Shown piece by piece: positions 8,560-17,272 of a stretch of 64,000 nt of DNA. The position numbers and the translations under genes were made by a program. The first letter of the stretch is position 1. The number at the start of each line of letters is the position of its first letter. Location of the stretch: positions 186,001 through 250,000 of the forward strand of contig NZ_NPJA01000033.1 of NCBI RefSeq assembly GCF_002251295.1. The letters run 5' to 3'. The notes below the pieces were generated by a model. That model ran no database searches, was not told the origin of the DNA, and worked only from the letters and a program-made list of their open reading frames with translations. This DNA comes from Prevotella sp. P5-50. GTDB taxonomy: Bacteria; Bacteroidota; Bacteroidia; Bacteroidales; Bacteroidaceae.

Positions 8560-9087
8560 TAGGCATAGATCTTCATTAGTCTGAAGAGAAAGAACTTACG
8601 GTCAATAATACCTCTGAGTTGTGCTCTGAAATGCTTGATCTTTGTATTGAGGGATTCTGCTGATGCATTGGTAGAGCGATTGACAAAATAGTTAAGGATA
8701 TCATCCTCAAACGAACGGGCCGTTATAGGGTGCGTCTCCAAACGCTTCTTTTAAAAAATCCGCCAACTCGGTTGAGCAGCGGGTGGACTCCTGAATGAGA
8801 TTGCATTCGGTCATCACGTTGTGACCATCTGCATCAAGCCATCTGAGACGGAGCACGTGAAGCAGTACTTACTGACCTCTAATCGGAATGTCGTGAAACA
8901 CACTTTCGCGTGTAAATCCATTGGGGCGCAGGTCTTCTCCGTCGTCAGCTTTCTGCTCGTTCTCATCGAGATAAAGGTGAATCACCTGTGTGTCACCTTT
9001 CTGCTCGACACGTTCAGTCTTCAAGTCAAACCAGTCAAGCATGCGGGCTGGCAACAGGCATTCCGCTATGAGTCTATCCTGTTCCAT
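8559..9087 (-). pseudogene. Remnant of transposase N-region and transposase C-terminus
   Basis: From the ATG at 9087 the frame reads MEQDRLIAECLLPARMLDWF through an acidic stretch to FHDIPIRGQ and stops. The downstream sequence still encodes the continuation (VLLHVLRLRWLDADGHNV, then CSTELADFLKEAFGD), so a small frameshift or stop mutation interrupts it. It then jumps directly to a transposase C-terminus (ITARSFEDDILNYF, NRSTNASAESLNTKIK, FFLFRLMKIYA), whose stop overlaps the left terminal repeat. The DDE catalytic core of several hundred residues is absent. The remnant cannot encode an active transposase, but both ends could in principle be mobilised in trans. Confidence 0.8.
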
Positions 9088-9143
9088 TTGTTCTAACGTT
9101 TACTCTATAAACGCACACCTGCTTGCTTTTATTGTGCTATGCT

Positions 9144-9168
9144 ATCCACACGCTTTTGCAAGTGACCC
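9144..9168 (-). repeat. Right terminal inverted repeat of the IS remnant
   Basis: 25 bp ending TGCAAGTGACCC on the plus strand. It is the reverse complement of the left end except at four positions, all in the first 17. Confidence 0.85.
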
Positions 9169-9183
9169 ATAATATATGGAAAA

Positions 9184-9211
9184 ACTGCATCCGTTGATCA
9201 ACGGATGCAGT
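9184..9211 (-). terminator. Intrinsic terminator of the export operon
   Basis: A perfect palindrome of 12-bp arms around GATC (left arm ACTGCATCCGTT), with an A-tract on its left so that the minus-strand transcript ends in a U-tract. It lies 76 bp after the last permease gene and 15 bp beyond the insertion-sequence end. Confidence 0.85.
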
Positions 9212-9286
9212 ATTTGGTAGATCATATATGCAGGACATTTGATTCGTAAATCTGCTACCACACTATGATTATCCTTTTATCTCAAA

Positions 9287-10531
9287 TCAGCTATTTTCCA
9301 TTTTTCTCTTCCTCATATCTTGTAGTCTGTCAAAGATATGGCGACGCATCAAGAGTATCTGATAGCGATAGACAAGGCATGCCAACACAAAATATACCAG
9401 TACTTGCAGCCACAGCACACGGTATTCGGTCAATACATCGCTGAGGGTAGCCCCCATTGAGTTCATGCGAACATAGGCACGGATACCAAAGGTAGAGGGG
9501 AATATCCATGAAATACCCTGCAAAAAGCCAGGAATATTAGACTGAGGCCACGAAACTCCACTGAGGAACAGAAGGGGAACACTGGCAAATACCACCAAGA
9601 GCATAACATTCTCACGATAACGCACTATGCATGATATGGTGATGCCAAAGAAAATACAAGCTAAAATATAGGGTATCAGCATGGCAAGAAGGTCTTGCCA
9701 ATGGGCCAGACATGGGAAATCAAATATTCTCGGCACTACAACGGTGAGGTATGTGCCCATAATGGCATAAATCATGAAATAAGCCAATCCTTTGCCCATA
9801 ACAATACGGAAAATGCCATGATAGTGTTTCTGTATAGGTACTAAGTCTTCAAAACGGTTTGTTTCGCGTGCAGAACCGGCAGACAAGCCAATACCCAATG
9901 CCAATGTCTGCTGTAGTATGAGGATCAGCACTGCTGGTAATATAAAGGATCCGTAACCTCCCGATGGATTATAAATCGGTTGGGCATCATAGTCAAGCGG
10001 TTGGGTCAGTATTTCTTCTTCCCGTTGGGTATATTTACCCGACAATCTGACTTGAATTTCACCATTCATCTGTTGGGTCACACTGATAGCTGTCATATAT
10101 GCAGCCTTATAGGTCAACATTGTACTCATATCGCAGAATACAGCCACGGCTGTCTGTTCCATGCGATTCAAACGCGACTGGAAATCTGCAGGTATATGAT
10201 AGATGGCACGTGCAACTTGTCGCCCCACAAGATTCTTGGCCTCATCCATATTTGAGGCATAGCACACCACCTTTACATCCGGTGTAGCATTGCAGGAACG
10301 TATAAATTGACGGCTGGCAGAAGAATGTGAATCATCTACAACTACAACAGGCACTTCACGTACTACCTCATTGTTATAGATCCAAGAATAGAGCAGCGGA
10401 TAGCCTAAGGGCACAAGGATAAAGAAAATGAGCACACCCTCGTCTTTAAAGGTCTGGCGCATCTCATCCTTCCATATGAGACAAGCGTCGTATATACCAC
10501 TGATTATGGTTTTGAATAGTTTTTTCATCAT
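9287..10531 (-). CDS. ABC-2 type transporter permease (YhhJ/YbhR-like), second of two
   Basis: A 414-residue inner-membrane protein. One helix near residues 30-50 (LIFFILVPLGYPLLYSWIY) is followed by a large periplasmic domain (about 55-200) and five C-terminal helices (for example FILPAVLILILQQTLALGIG and YILACIFFGITISCIV), the layout of ABC-2 permeases. The motif LFLSGVSWPQSNIPG is characteristic of the helix 5-6 region. It is the last gene of the TolC-HlyD-permease-permease unit, 6 bp behind its paralogue. The two permeases probably form a heterodimer through which hydrophobic drugs, lipids or polymers are exported. No ATPase gene is present in the operon. Confidence 0.9.
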   Translation of the reverse strand: MMKKLFKTIISGIYDACLIWKDEMRQTFKDEGVLIFFILVPLGYPLLYSWIYNNEVVREVPVVVVDDSHSSASRQFIRSCNATPDVKVVCYASNMDEAKNLVGRQVARAIYHIPADFQSRLNRMEQTAVAVFCDMSTMLTYKAAYMTAISVTQQMNGEIQVRLSGKYTQREEEILTQPLDYDAQPIYNPSGGYGSFILPAVLILILQQTLALGIGLSAGSARETNRFEDLVPIQKHYHGIFRIVMGKGLAYFMIYAIMGTYLTVVVPRIFDFPCLAHWQDLLAMLIPYILACIFFGITISCIVRYRENVMLLVVFASVPLLFLSGVSWPQSNIPGFLQGISWIFPSTFGIRAYVRMNSMGATLSDVLTEYRVLWLQVLVYFVLACLVYRYQILLMRRHIFDRLQDMRKRKMENS

Positions 10532-10537
10532 AGCACG

Positions 10538-11707
10538 TCAGGGAATATAGACATAGTTCAACATGGCATTGCGAATCTTTGGTGCCACCAATATGGGCAA
10601 CAAGGCGAAAGCAACGAGAACTGCAATATGCGACCATGCATCTGCCAACGGATAGTCGTTGAAGATACATGTCTGATAAATCATAAAATAATGGCGCAAT
10701 GGAAAGAGCCATGCCAGCGACTGCAAAGCACCATCCATAGCCATGGCAGGAAATGCAGATCCTACCATTGAGAAACTTAGCACTGCCCACAGCGAACAGG
10801 TACTCATCGACATACGCAGAGATGGCATAAGGCCGAACATAAAGATACCGAAACCTAAAGAAGAAAATACTTGCAACAGTGTGAGCATGATAATGCGCAG
10901 TGTTCCACCCGGATGTGGGAAACCAAGTATGCCATAGACATAGTAGGCATAAGTCATGGTGAGTATCAGAAATACAAGGGCATGTGGTGTGAATTTACCA
11001 ATAAGAGCCACCCATGCCTTATTGTCAGCCATCTCCATCCATTGTTTGGAGCGTCCAAACTTGAGTTCCGTGCCAATAGAATATGGAGTGATAAGAAACA
11101 TGAAGAGCATCATCAATCCTGGCACAAGCATAGTGGAGAGATAGACATTATAGTCTGTTGTCGGATTGTTGAGCGGATGCAAATCGACCTTTATGGGTTG
11201 CAGAAAGGTTTGTGCTTGTTCGTCAGTAAATCCCTTGGCAAGCAGTGTGGCCTGACCGACAGCAGCCGATGCCAATGTGGAAATAGTTTTGAGATCACTG
11301 AACAACAGCGAGCCTGCCACCAAAGAAGTCTGCGTATAATAGAACGACATCTTCGGCTGTCGGCTTGCCATCAGATCATCTGTTGTGCCTTCGGGTATAT
11401 AAAGAAAGGCATAGATTTGATTTTCCTGTATTGCTTTTCGTGCCTCAGCCACACTGGGATAACGCGCCACAACATGTGATGTCTGGAAGGCATCGAGCCG
11501 ACGAATAATGCTACGCGTAGTAGAAGAATTATCGAGATCTACCACTCCAACAGGCATTTTGAGCGGTTTCCCCTCATACAGCATTGCTGTGAAAAAAAAC
11601 ATCACCAGCAGAGGAAATACCACCATACAGAGCCAATAGATGTGGTTGTGGCAGATAATGCCACACTCACGCACCGCAATTCCGTATATTTGTCGAAGCT
11701 GTTTCAA
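10538..11707 (-). CDS. ABC-2 type transporter permease (YhhJ/YbhS-like), first of two
   Basis: A 389-residue paralogue of the next gene with the same layout: an N-terminal helix (WLCMVVFPLLVMFFFTAMLY), a periplasmic domain containing VGVVDLDNSSTTRSIIRRLD and AFLYIPEGTTDDLMA, and a C-terminal helical bundle (MLVPGLMMLFMFLITPYSIG). VGVVDLDNS parallels VPVVVVDDSHSS in the partner, so the pair diverged from a common ancestor. It lies 30 bp after the HlyD gene. With HlyD and TolC it should build an envelope-spanning exporter; the substrate cannot be inferred from sequence. Confidence 0.9.
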   Translation of the reverse strand: MKQLRQIYGIAVRECGIICHNHIYWLCMVVFPLLVMFFFTAMLYEGKPLKMPVGVVDLDNSSTTRSIIRRLDAFQTSHVVARYPSVAEARKAIQENQIYAFLYIPEGTTDDLMASRQPKMSFYYTQTSLVAGSLLFSDLKTISTLASAAVGQATLLAKGFTDEQAQTFLQPIKVDLHPLNNPTTDYNVYLSTMLVPGLMMLFMFLITPYSIGTELKFGRSKQWMEMADNKAWVALIGKFTPHALVFLILTMTYAYYVYGILGFPHPGGTLRIIMLTLLQVFSSLGFGIFMFGLMPSLRMSMSTCSLWAVLSFSMVGSAFPAMAMDGALQSLAWLFPLRHYFMIYQTCIFNDYPLADAWSHIAVLVAFALLPILVAPKIRNAMLNYVYIP

Positions 11708-11737
11708 AATATCATTTAAAAAGTATGTTATTTTCCG

Positions 11738-12724
11738 TTAGTCCTGAATGACAAGCGACATGCCCGGACGTAATCCTTCAAGTGGCTGTGTGGGACGTGC
11801 CTTTACCTCAAAGGTTTTCAAGTCATACTGACCGTTGGCTTTAGTTGCCTTCCATACAGCATAGGACCCCTGGTCTTTCATATAATAAACCTTCATAGGA
11901 ATAGTTTTGTTGAAAGCTGGTACATAGGCATTGAAGGTCTTGCCAACAGCAAGTCCACCCAACTGGTCCTCACGCACGTTGAAGGTGCCCCATAGATCGC
12001 TCATAATAGAAATGGTCATGATGGGGGATCCTGTGCCAACGAGTTCGCCGACTTTTGGATAAATATTGCTGACCTCACCCTCCATTTGGGCAATCTGAAC
12101 AGTTTCATTAATATAAGAGGTAACTTCCTGAACAGCACCCTTGGCTCTGCCAACAAGTGCTTGTGCTGCCTGTTTTTCTTCACGACGTGCACCATTTCGA
12201 GCCATATTATACTGACTCTCTGCAGCTTTAGCCTGAGCCTCCATGGCTTTATAGTTGGCAAATGCTTCATCGCGCTTTTGGGCGCTCATCACACCTTCAT
12301 CAAAAAGGCGTTGCACACGTTGATATGACTTCTGTGCAATATCAAGTCCTGCCTTGGCCTGTTGCCATACTTGGTAGGCACCTTGTATCTGTTCCTGTCG
12401 CGCCCCGTTACGTGCCATTTCCTCTTGGGCGGCAGCAGCATTCTCTGCACTCTGGGCCTGTTCCATCTTGGCACGTACTTCTGGGGCATCTAAAATAGCG
12501 AGTGTATCACCCACTTTGACATAATCCCCCTCTTTGACACGAATTTCAAGAATACGTCCAGGAACCTTGCTTGACACTCGGTATTCACTAACTTCCACCT
12601 GTCCTTGGATATTTTCCTTTTCATGGCTGAAAGCGAAGAAGCCGATAATTCCCACAACCACCACAACTGTAGTGAATCCCAGGATGGCTAATAGTACGTT
12701 GTTATGTTGTGATTTTGCTGACAT
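11738..12724 (-). CDS. HlyD-family periplasmic adaptor (membrane fusion protein)
   Basis: A 328-residue protein anchored by one N-terminal helix (about residues 9-30, LLAILGFTTVVVVVGIIGFF). It has a first half-lipoyl motif (VSSKVPGRILEIRVKEGDYVKVGDTLAILD), a long alpha-hairpin coiled coil, and the beta-barrel/C-terminal part (DLWGTFNVREDQ to LRPGMSLVIQD). Within the coiled coil the phrase MARNGAR occurs twice (near 108 and 180), each followed by a charged run, which indicates an internal duplication matching the two arms of the hairpin. It bridges the inner-membrane permeases to TolC. The gene is third in its unit, 47 bp after tolC. Confidence 0.92.
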   Translation of the reverse strand: MSAKSQHNNVLLAILGFTTVVVVVGIIGFFAFSHEKENIQGQVEVSEYRVSSKVPGRILEIRVKEGDYVKVGDTLAILDAPEVRAKMEQAQSAENAAAAQEEMARNGARQEQIQGAYQVWQQAKAGLDIAQKSYQRVQRLFDEGVMSAQKRDEAFANYKAMEAQAKAAESQYNMARNGARREEKQAAQALVGRAKGAVQEVTSYINETVQIAQMEGEVSNIYPKVGELVGTGSPIMTISIMSDLWGTFNVREDQLGGLAVGKTFNAYVPAFNKTIPMKVYYMKDQGSYAVWKATKANGQYDLKTFEVKARPTQPLEGLRPGMSLVIQD

Positions 12725-12771
12725 AATATCTTTCTCCTATTTTCTATCTTTATTGTATCGTTTATTCTCTC

Positions 12772-14274
12772 TTAATTTTCCAATGTACCAAGTGCTTTCT
12801 GCATATTGGTTTGACTGAGGCGCACATCAATCTCTGCATCAATCTTCTGAGACTGCGCCTGAAGCCAAGCAGTCTGTGCCTCCATCACTGTAGTGGATTG
12901 GATGACACCTTCACGAAATCCGAGATTTGCAGTACGAAGGTTTTCCTCCGCCTTGCGCGTACTTGCCATAGCCAGTTGAAGTTTCTTGCTTGCCTCATTG
13001 AGTCGGAATGAACTTTGGCTAACCTGCAGTTCGATTTTCTCTTTCACTTCTTCGAGTTCGAGCGAGGCAATAGCAGATGCGCCCTTAGCAGCACGCACCT
13101 TATAGGTCACATCTCCCCAATTCCATACAGGAACTCGTACCAACACACCAACATTCCACACTCCCCCAAATTTGCGTTCGAAACCATTGAAGAGATTAGG
13201 GTTGCTAACAGCATATCCACCAACTATAGCCACCTGAGGCAGGTTGCCAGCCTTTAGGAGTTTGACAGATTGTTGTGTCATATCAAGGGTATTGCGCAAC
13301 ATGCGAATTTCCGGACGCTGTTCAAAAGCGACAGCAACATCGGCTTTTGCACAAGAGGTGTTCTGAGCAATATTCTCACTTTCCTCATCAGCGAGTGTAA
13401 CACTTCCATTCATCGGCAGTCCACACAACTGGGAAAGATACATCTTTGCCAGTGTCAATCCGTCATTGACTTTCGAAAGGGTCATCTCTGCTTCATTGAC
13501 TTTCACACTAACGCTAAGTCCTTCGGAGCGAGTAGCCACACCTTCTTCTATCATCTTCTGTACATCACCATCAAGCTTTTTGACGAGGTCGAGATAGCTC
13601 TGGGCCAATTTCTGCTTATGGCGGAGCGAAACAACCTGCCAGTAGGCTTGATCAATGCTATAGAGTGTGAGTTGTCGTTGAGCATGCGCACTATTGGCAG
13701 CCAACTGCTCACCAATATCAGCCATACGGTTCATAGCGGTAATAGCACCACCCATATAAACAGGTTGTGTCACCATGATGGCTCCAGCCCACATGCTCCG
13801 AGTATCGGTATGGAAAGCATCTACAATACCAGCGCCCACTTGGTTGAGCGATCCTGCCAAACTTCCTATACCTGCAGTAAGTTGTTGTTGGATTCCCTCA
13901 GGAGTGAATCCCAACTGTCCAAGTTGTTGCCATACACCTTGTGGTACAGCCTGCAACAACTCGTTAGCCTTTCCGCCAATTCCTGCTGTCGCATTGGTAC
14001 CCATATTACCAAGAGTTTTCTTCTGATCATCACTGAGAAGTGATATTTCGCGGCTTGTGTATTCATAACCTGCCAAGGCACTGACACGTGGCAGATATTT
14101 CGTACGGGCAGACTTGCGCATATTGGCAGCTATGTCTTGTTTGACATGTGCCACAGCCAACTGTTTATTGTTGCTGAGTGCCAAAGCTCTGCAACTGTCT
14201 AAGGTGAGCGTCGTTTGTGCTCCGACAGGCAAAGCCACGCAAGTAGCTAATAGATATCCTGTAATACGTTTCAT
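12772..14274 (-). CDS. TolC-family outer-membrane efflux protein
   Basis: A 500-residue protein with a signal peptide (ITGYLLATCVALPVGAQ), the TolC start LTLDSCRALALSNNKQLAVAHV, and two repeated halves of coiled-coil helices interrupted by beta-barrel segments. LTLAKMYLSQLCGLP and LRTANLGFREGVIQSTTVMEAQ are the usual repeat signatures. A Gly/Gln-rich insertion (about residues 95-150) is longer than in E. coli TolC and probably lies in an extracellular or equatorial loop. It heads the tolC-hlyD-permease-permease operon and follows the coiled-coil protein gene by 27 bp, so that gene may belong to the same transcript. Confidence 0.92.
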   Translation of the reverse strand: MKRITGYLLATCVALPVGAQTTLTLDSCRALALSNNKQLAVAHVKQDIAANMRKSARTKYLPRVSALAGYEYTSREISLLSDDQKKTLGNMGTNATAGIGGKANELLQAVPQGVWQQLGQLGFTPEGIQQQLTAGIGSLAGSLNQVGAGIVDAFHTDTRSMWAGAIMVTQPVYMGGAITAMNRMADIGEQLAANSAHAQRQLTLYSIDQAYWQVVSLRHKQKLAQSYLDLVKKLDGDVQKMIEEGVATRSEGLSVSVKVNEAEMTLSKVNDGLTLAKMYLSQLCGLPMNGSVTLADEESENIAQNTSCAKADVAVAFEQRPEIRMLRNTLDMTQQSVKLLKAGNLPQVAIVGGYAVSNPNLFNGFERKFGGVWNVGVLVRVPVWNWGDVTYKVRAAKGASAIASLELEEVKEKIELQVSQSSFRLNEASKKLQLAMASTRKAEENLRTANLGFREGVIQSTTVMEAQTAWLQAQSQKIDAEIDVRLSQTNMQKALGTLEN

Positions 14275-14301
14275 AAATAATATAAAAAGGTCTATCTTCT
14301 A

Positions 14302-15204
14302 TTATTTCTCAAGTTCGATGGTACGTGTACCAATCTCATGTCCATCAGCAATAACCTGCACACGATAAGAACCAGGTGTGAGTGTAGTTTTCGGAGCATA
14401 TACTTCTATAAGCTTTTCTTCACCAGTATATTCCACATCTTTTCTTGCAGTGCATGCAATCTGCTGTCCTTCAAAGTTGCAGCGTTCACCAGCTCCCAAT
14501 ACATTACCCGCAGGTGTCAGTACTCTGACATAAATAGTACGCATACCATTCTGAGCGGTCACATTGCGTGTCAAGACAAAACGCACCTTCATTTGGGTAG
14601 ATCCACCAATTTTATGAGGATGTTTAACACGATCCCGAGAACTTGATGAAAATGCTTTCTTATAAAGCATCACAATATCTATATTAGCTGCATTCAGTTG
14701 GGCAGCAACGGCAACCTTTTCAGAGAGCGACATATTATCAGAAGCCAATGCCATATTCTGCTGATTAGACTGTGCAAGTTCTCCACGCACGCGATTATTT
14801 TCATTCATCAGCTCTGCATTGAGTTGGTTGAGTGAGTCAATCTGTAGCACATAGCTACGCAAAATGCTACGCACCTGCGCGAGTTCCTTTTTCAAGCGTG
14901 TAATCTCTGCGGCATCATCAGATTTTGTCTTCTTCAGTTCAGCAAGAAGTTGTTGGGTGCGTTCCTGTTCGCGAGTCAATTGTTCTACGATAGAGTCATT
15001 ATTGATACGCGTTTTCATTTCATTATATTGGTCGGCGAACTGCTGATATTCGTTTTCCATTTCCTTTTTGTCGAGAGCCGCCAATTCCTGCATATCCTTG
15101 TTGGCTTGTTTCTCTTGATTCAAACTGATGGCGAGATATGCCACGCCACCGATAAGCAATAAGATGACGATGACCACCACAGTATTTACAACTTTCTTGT
15201 TCAT
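14302..15204 (-). CDS. Single-pass membrane protein with long coiled coil, unknown function
   Basis: I do not recognise a named family. The 300-residue product has a transmembrane helix at about 7-27 (VNTVVVIVILLLIGGVAYLA) and an extended coiled coil at about 30-180 rich in E/Q/K/L heptads (LTREQERTQQLLAELKK, ELAQVRSILRSYVLQIDSLN). An Ig-like beta domain follows (about 205-300: MKVRFVLTRNVTAQNG, TIYVRVLTPAGNVLGAG, LTPGSYRVQVIADGHEIG). It is reminiscent of Bacteroidetes envelope proteins annotated only as hypothetical. It lies 27 bp upstream of tolC in the same direction and could be a periplasmic scaffold for that exporter, which is an inference from position only. Confidence 0.75.
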   Translation of the reverse strand: MNKKVVNTVVVIVILLLIGGVAYLAISLNQEKQANKDMQELAALDKKEMENEYQQFADQYNEMKTRINNDSIVEQLTREQERTQQLLAELKKTKSDDAAEITRLKKELAQVRSILRSYVLQIDSLNQLNAELMNENNRVRGELAQSNQQNMALASDNMSLSEKVAVAAQLNAANIDIVMLYKKAFSSSSRDRVKHPHKIGGSTQMKVRFVLTRNVTAQNGMRTIYVRVLTPAGNVLGAGERCNFEGQQIACTARKDVEYTGEEKLIEVYAPKTTLTPGSYRVQVIADGHEIGTRTIELEK

Positions 15205-15417
15205 GTTATGCTATTTAAATGATAAAATTCTTCTGTATGACATGCAAAATTAAGGATTTTCTACGAAACGACAAAGGAAAATCGGCCTATCCACAATGCA
15301 ATCCGTTTATTTTTAATAATATTACGGAAAAAAAGAACAATTTTAGCATTTCTTTGAACTCTGTATCGTCAATCTATTAAATTCAAGTATATAGTCAGAA
15401 GAAAAATCGGGATTTCT

Positions 15418-15448
15418 TTTGTTTTCCGACTAGTTAATTGTAACTTTG
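15418..15448 (+). promoter_or_regulatory. Promoter of the exbB-exbD operon
   Basis: TTTG (15418-15421), a 19-bp spacer and TAACTTTG (15441-15448) match the Bacteroidetes consensus exactly. The start codon of exbB follows 25 bp after the -7 box. Confidence 0.8.
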
Positions 15449-15473
15449 TCGCCGAAAAAGAGAAACAAGAAAG

Positions 15474-16316
15474 ATGTATCAACGTAACATAAGACGTAAA
15501 TGGACGATAGTGCTGGCTGTATTTGCCTTCACTTTCGTCATGCAACAGGCATTTGCCCAGCATACTACCCACAACGATTCTGTTGCCACTACCGTGAGCG
15601 ACACCATCGATAACGATTCTGCAATGGCTGTCATCGATGCCGACTTAAACGCTATGGACCCTACCGCTCAAGGAGGTGGTGGTCTCCACAAGATGCTAAA
15701 ACAGAAATTTATTGAGGGCTCAGCAGGTTTCATGTCTCTCGTAGCATTAGCGCTCATTGCAGGACTGGCTTTCTGCATCGAGCGCATACTCTACCTCACC
15801 CTATCAGAAATCAATGCGAAAAAGCTATTGAAAGACATTGACGAGCGGTTAACAGCCAATGATATAGAAGGTGCCAAGACTCTCTGTCGCGAGACACGTG
15901 GTCCTGTGGCAAGCATCTGCTATCAAGGATTACTCCATCAGAAAGAACCACTCGACCAGATAGACCGTCAGCTCACCAATTACGGTTCTGTACAGATTAG
16001 CAATATGGAAAAGGGGTGTTCGTGGATTAAGTTCTTTATCGCCGCCGCACCGTCTTTGGGATTTCTCGGAACCGTAATAGGCATGGTAATAGCATTCGAC
16101 CGCATCCAAACGGCAGGCGACATCAGTCCAACCATTGTTGCAGAAGGCATGAAAGTGGCACTTATCACCACCATCTTCGGTATTATAGTAGCACTCATTC
16201 TGCAATTCTTCTACAACTATATACTCTCCAAGATAGAACATCTCACTTCGCAGATGGAGGAAAGTGCCATCAGCTTGATAGATGCTTTATCTAAATACAA
16301 GCAGCAGCATGACTAA
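15474..16316 (+). CDS. exbB: MotA/TolQ/ExbB proton-channel family protein
   Basis: A 280-residue protein. A signal-peptide-like N-terminus (VLAVFAFTFVMQQAFAQ) and an Asp/Thr-rich linker precede the first channel helix (about 83-105, FMSLVALALIAGLAFCIERI). A cytoplasmic loop and two helices in the conserved region FIAAAPSLGFLGTVIGMVIAFDRI and MKVALITTIFGIIVALILQFF follow. Such proteins harness the proton-motive force to energise TonB-dependent receptors or envelope constriction. The extra N-terminal periplasmic segment is common in Bacteroidetes ExbB. It is the first of four tightly packed genes and overlaps the next by 8 bp. A consensus promoter lies just upstream. Confidence 0.93.
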   Translation: MYQRNIRRKWTIVLAVFAFTFVMQQAFAQHTTHNDSVATTVSDTIDNDSAMAVIDADLNAMDPTAQGGGGLHKMLKQKFIEGSAGFMSLVALALIAGLAFCIERILYLTLSEINAKKLLKDIDERLTANDIEGAKTLCRETRGPVASICYQGLLHQKEPLDQIDRQLTNYGSVQISNMEKGCSWIKFFIAAAPSLGFLGTVIGMVIAFDRIQTAGDISPTIVAEGMKVALITTIFGIIVALILQFFYNYILSKIEHLTSQMEESAISLIDALSKYKQQHD

Positions 16317-16692
16317 TATTGGTGATTACCTACTGGCAGAAGTCATATTGTGGTTCATTTATGCCACAATAATCATCGTGGCAATAGTCATGGTATTGTC
16401 AGTAGTGCGCTCGTTGCGCAACCGCACAGATAGCATTGCTGAAAGCAACCGAATACCCAGACGAAAAATTGCTTATGGAGTTGCTATCACCACCCTGCTC
16501 TTTCTGACCATTGCCTGTCTTGCTGGATCTTCTACTCCCATAATCATCAACGGCATTAGCTACACAGACCGTTTTTGGCTAAAGACCACCGATGGTCTCA
16601 TCACAGTATCCTTGATCATGATGGTTGTGGCAGCATGTTTCGTTGCCTATGGTCTGTCTGGCATAAACCGTCGTATCCATCAGAAAAAATAA
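16309..16692 (+). CDS. Small three-helix membrane protein between exbB and exbD, unknown function
   Basis: A 127-residue protein with three predicted transmembrane helices (about 8-32, 57-75 and 91-115), a conserved-looking basic loop (RNRTDSIAESNRIPRRKIAYG) and a basic tail (NRRIHQKK). I do not recognise a named domain. I start it at the ATG at 16309, inside the last codons of exbB, because this gives a normal N-terminus and an 8-bp coupling overlap; a frame-compatible upstream start at 16282 would run deeper into exbB. Its fixed position between channel (ExbB) and linker (ExbD) subunits suggests it assembles with them. Confidence 0.75.
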   Translation: MTNIGDYLLAEVILWFIYATIIIVAIVMVLSVVRSLRNRTDSIAESNRIPRRKIAYGVAITTLLFLTIACLAGSSTPIIINGISYTDRFWLKTTDGLITVSLIMMVVAACFVAYGLSGINRRIHQKK

Positions 16693-16702
16693 TTTGCCGT
16701 CT

Positions 16703-17272
16703 ATGTTCATCCGTCGTCATCACCATGAAGTTCCACTACTGAACACCACGTCCACCGCCGATATTTCTTTTATGTTGCTGGTGTTCTTTCTCATGACATC
16801 ATCGATGAACAGCGACAAAGGTCTCTCGCGCCAACTGCCACCAACTAAGTCAGAGCAATCAGCCACCACCGACATCAATCGCAGTAATGTACTCCAAATT
16901 CATCTTGATGCAAACGATGCACTGTGGATTGACGGACAAACAGTAGCTGACGAACAACTGCAACACGAAGTAGAATCCTTTTTGGCAAGCAGACAGAGCC
17001 AACGTTTCATGATAGAGGTAACCACAGATCGTCGCACATCATACGATGCCTATTTCAACATGCAGAACACCATTGTGGCAGCATTCCATACCTTACGTGA
17101 AACAATGGCACAAAAGCAATTCGGCATACATTTCACTCAGTGCAACGACCAACAGCGTAATATCATCACCCAGCGTTATCCCCTGCGCATCAGTGAAGCA
17201 GTAACCGATAATATCACGATACCTACTTCACCAAAAGCAACGTCAGCAACAGAGAAAGGAGGTCGCCCATGA
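16703..17272 (+). CDS. exbD: ExbD/TolR-family protein, first copy
   Basis: A 189-residue protein: a short basic cytoplasmic tail (MFIRRHHHEVPLLNTTSTAD), one transmembrane helix carrying the conserved Asp just before it (DISFMLLVFFLMTSS), and a periplasmic TolR-like domain. The sequence VLQIHLDANDALWIDGQTV matches the usual strand-turn-strand. The C-terminal 60 residues are longer than in typical ExbD. I use the ATG at 16703; a TTG at 16694 adds only three residues. It overlaps the second exbD by 4 bp. Two ExbD proteins in tandem are common in Bacteroidetes Exb systems and may form a mixed dimer in the ExbB channel. Confidence 0.88.
   Translation: MFIRRHHHEVPLLNTTSTADISFMLLVFFLMTSSMNSDKGLSRQLPPTKSEQSATTDINRSNVLQIHLDANDALWIDGQTVADEQLQHEVESFLASRQSQRFMIEVTTDRRTSYDAYFNMQNTIVAAFHTLRETMAQKQFGIHFTQCNDQQRNIITQRYPLRISEAVTDNITIPTSPKATSATEKGGRP

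Larger units (their letters stand above)
8535..9168 (-). mobile_element. Internally deleted insertion sequence (ISAon1/ISL3-like), 634 bp with both terminal repeats
   Basis: The ends are 25-bp inverted repeats: 8535-8559 begins GGGTCACCAG and 9144-9168 read in reverse begins GGGTCACTTG, with 21 of 25 positions matching and GTGTGGAT shared at the inner end. Between them, on the minus strand, lie the N-region and the extreme C-terminus of a transposase with the catalytic middle missing. I see no target-site duplication (CTTCTTTT on the left against ATAATATA on the right), so the insertion is old or the duplication has decayed. The element separates the Mrp gene from the export operon. The family name rests on remembered resemblance of the NRSTNASAESLNTKIK motif and the N-region. 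Confidence 0.85.

Noticed and set aside
13270..14043. 257-codon frame antisense to tolC, and other long antisense frames (for example 25045-25899 opposite topB, 57082-57954 opposite aspS)
   Set aside because: They mirror the codon bias of well-supported genes on the other strand, lack recognisable domains and have no promoter.
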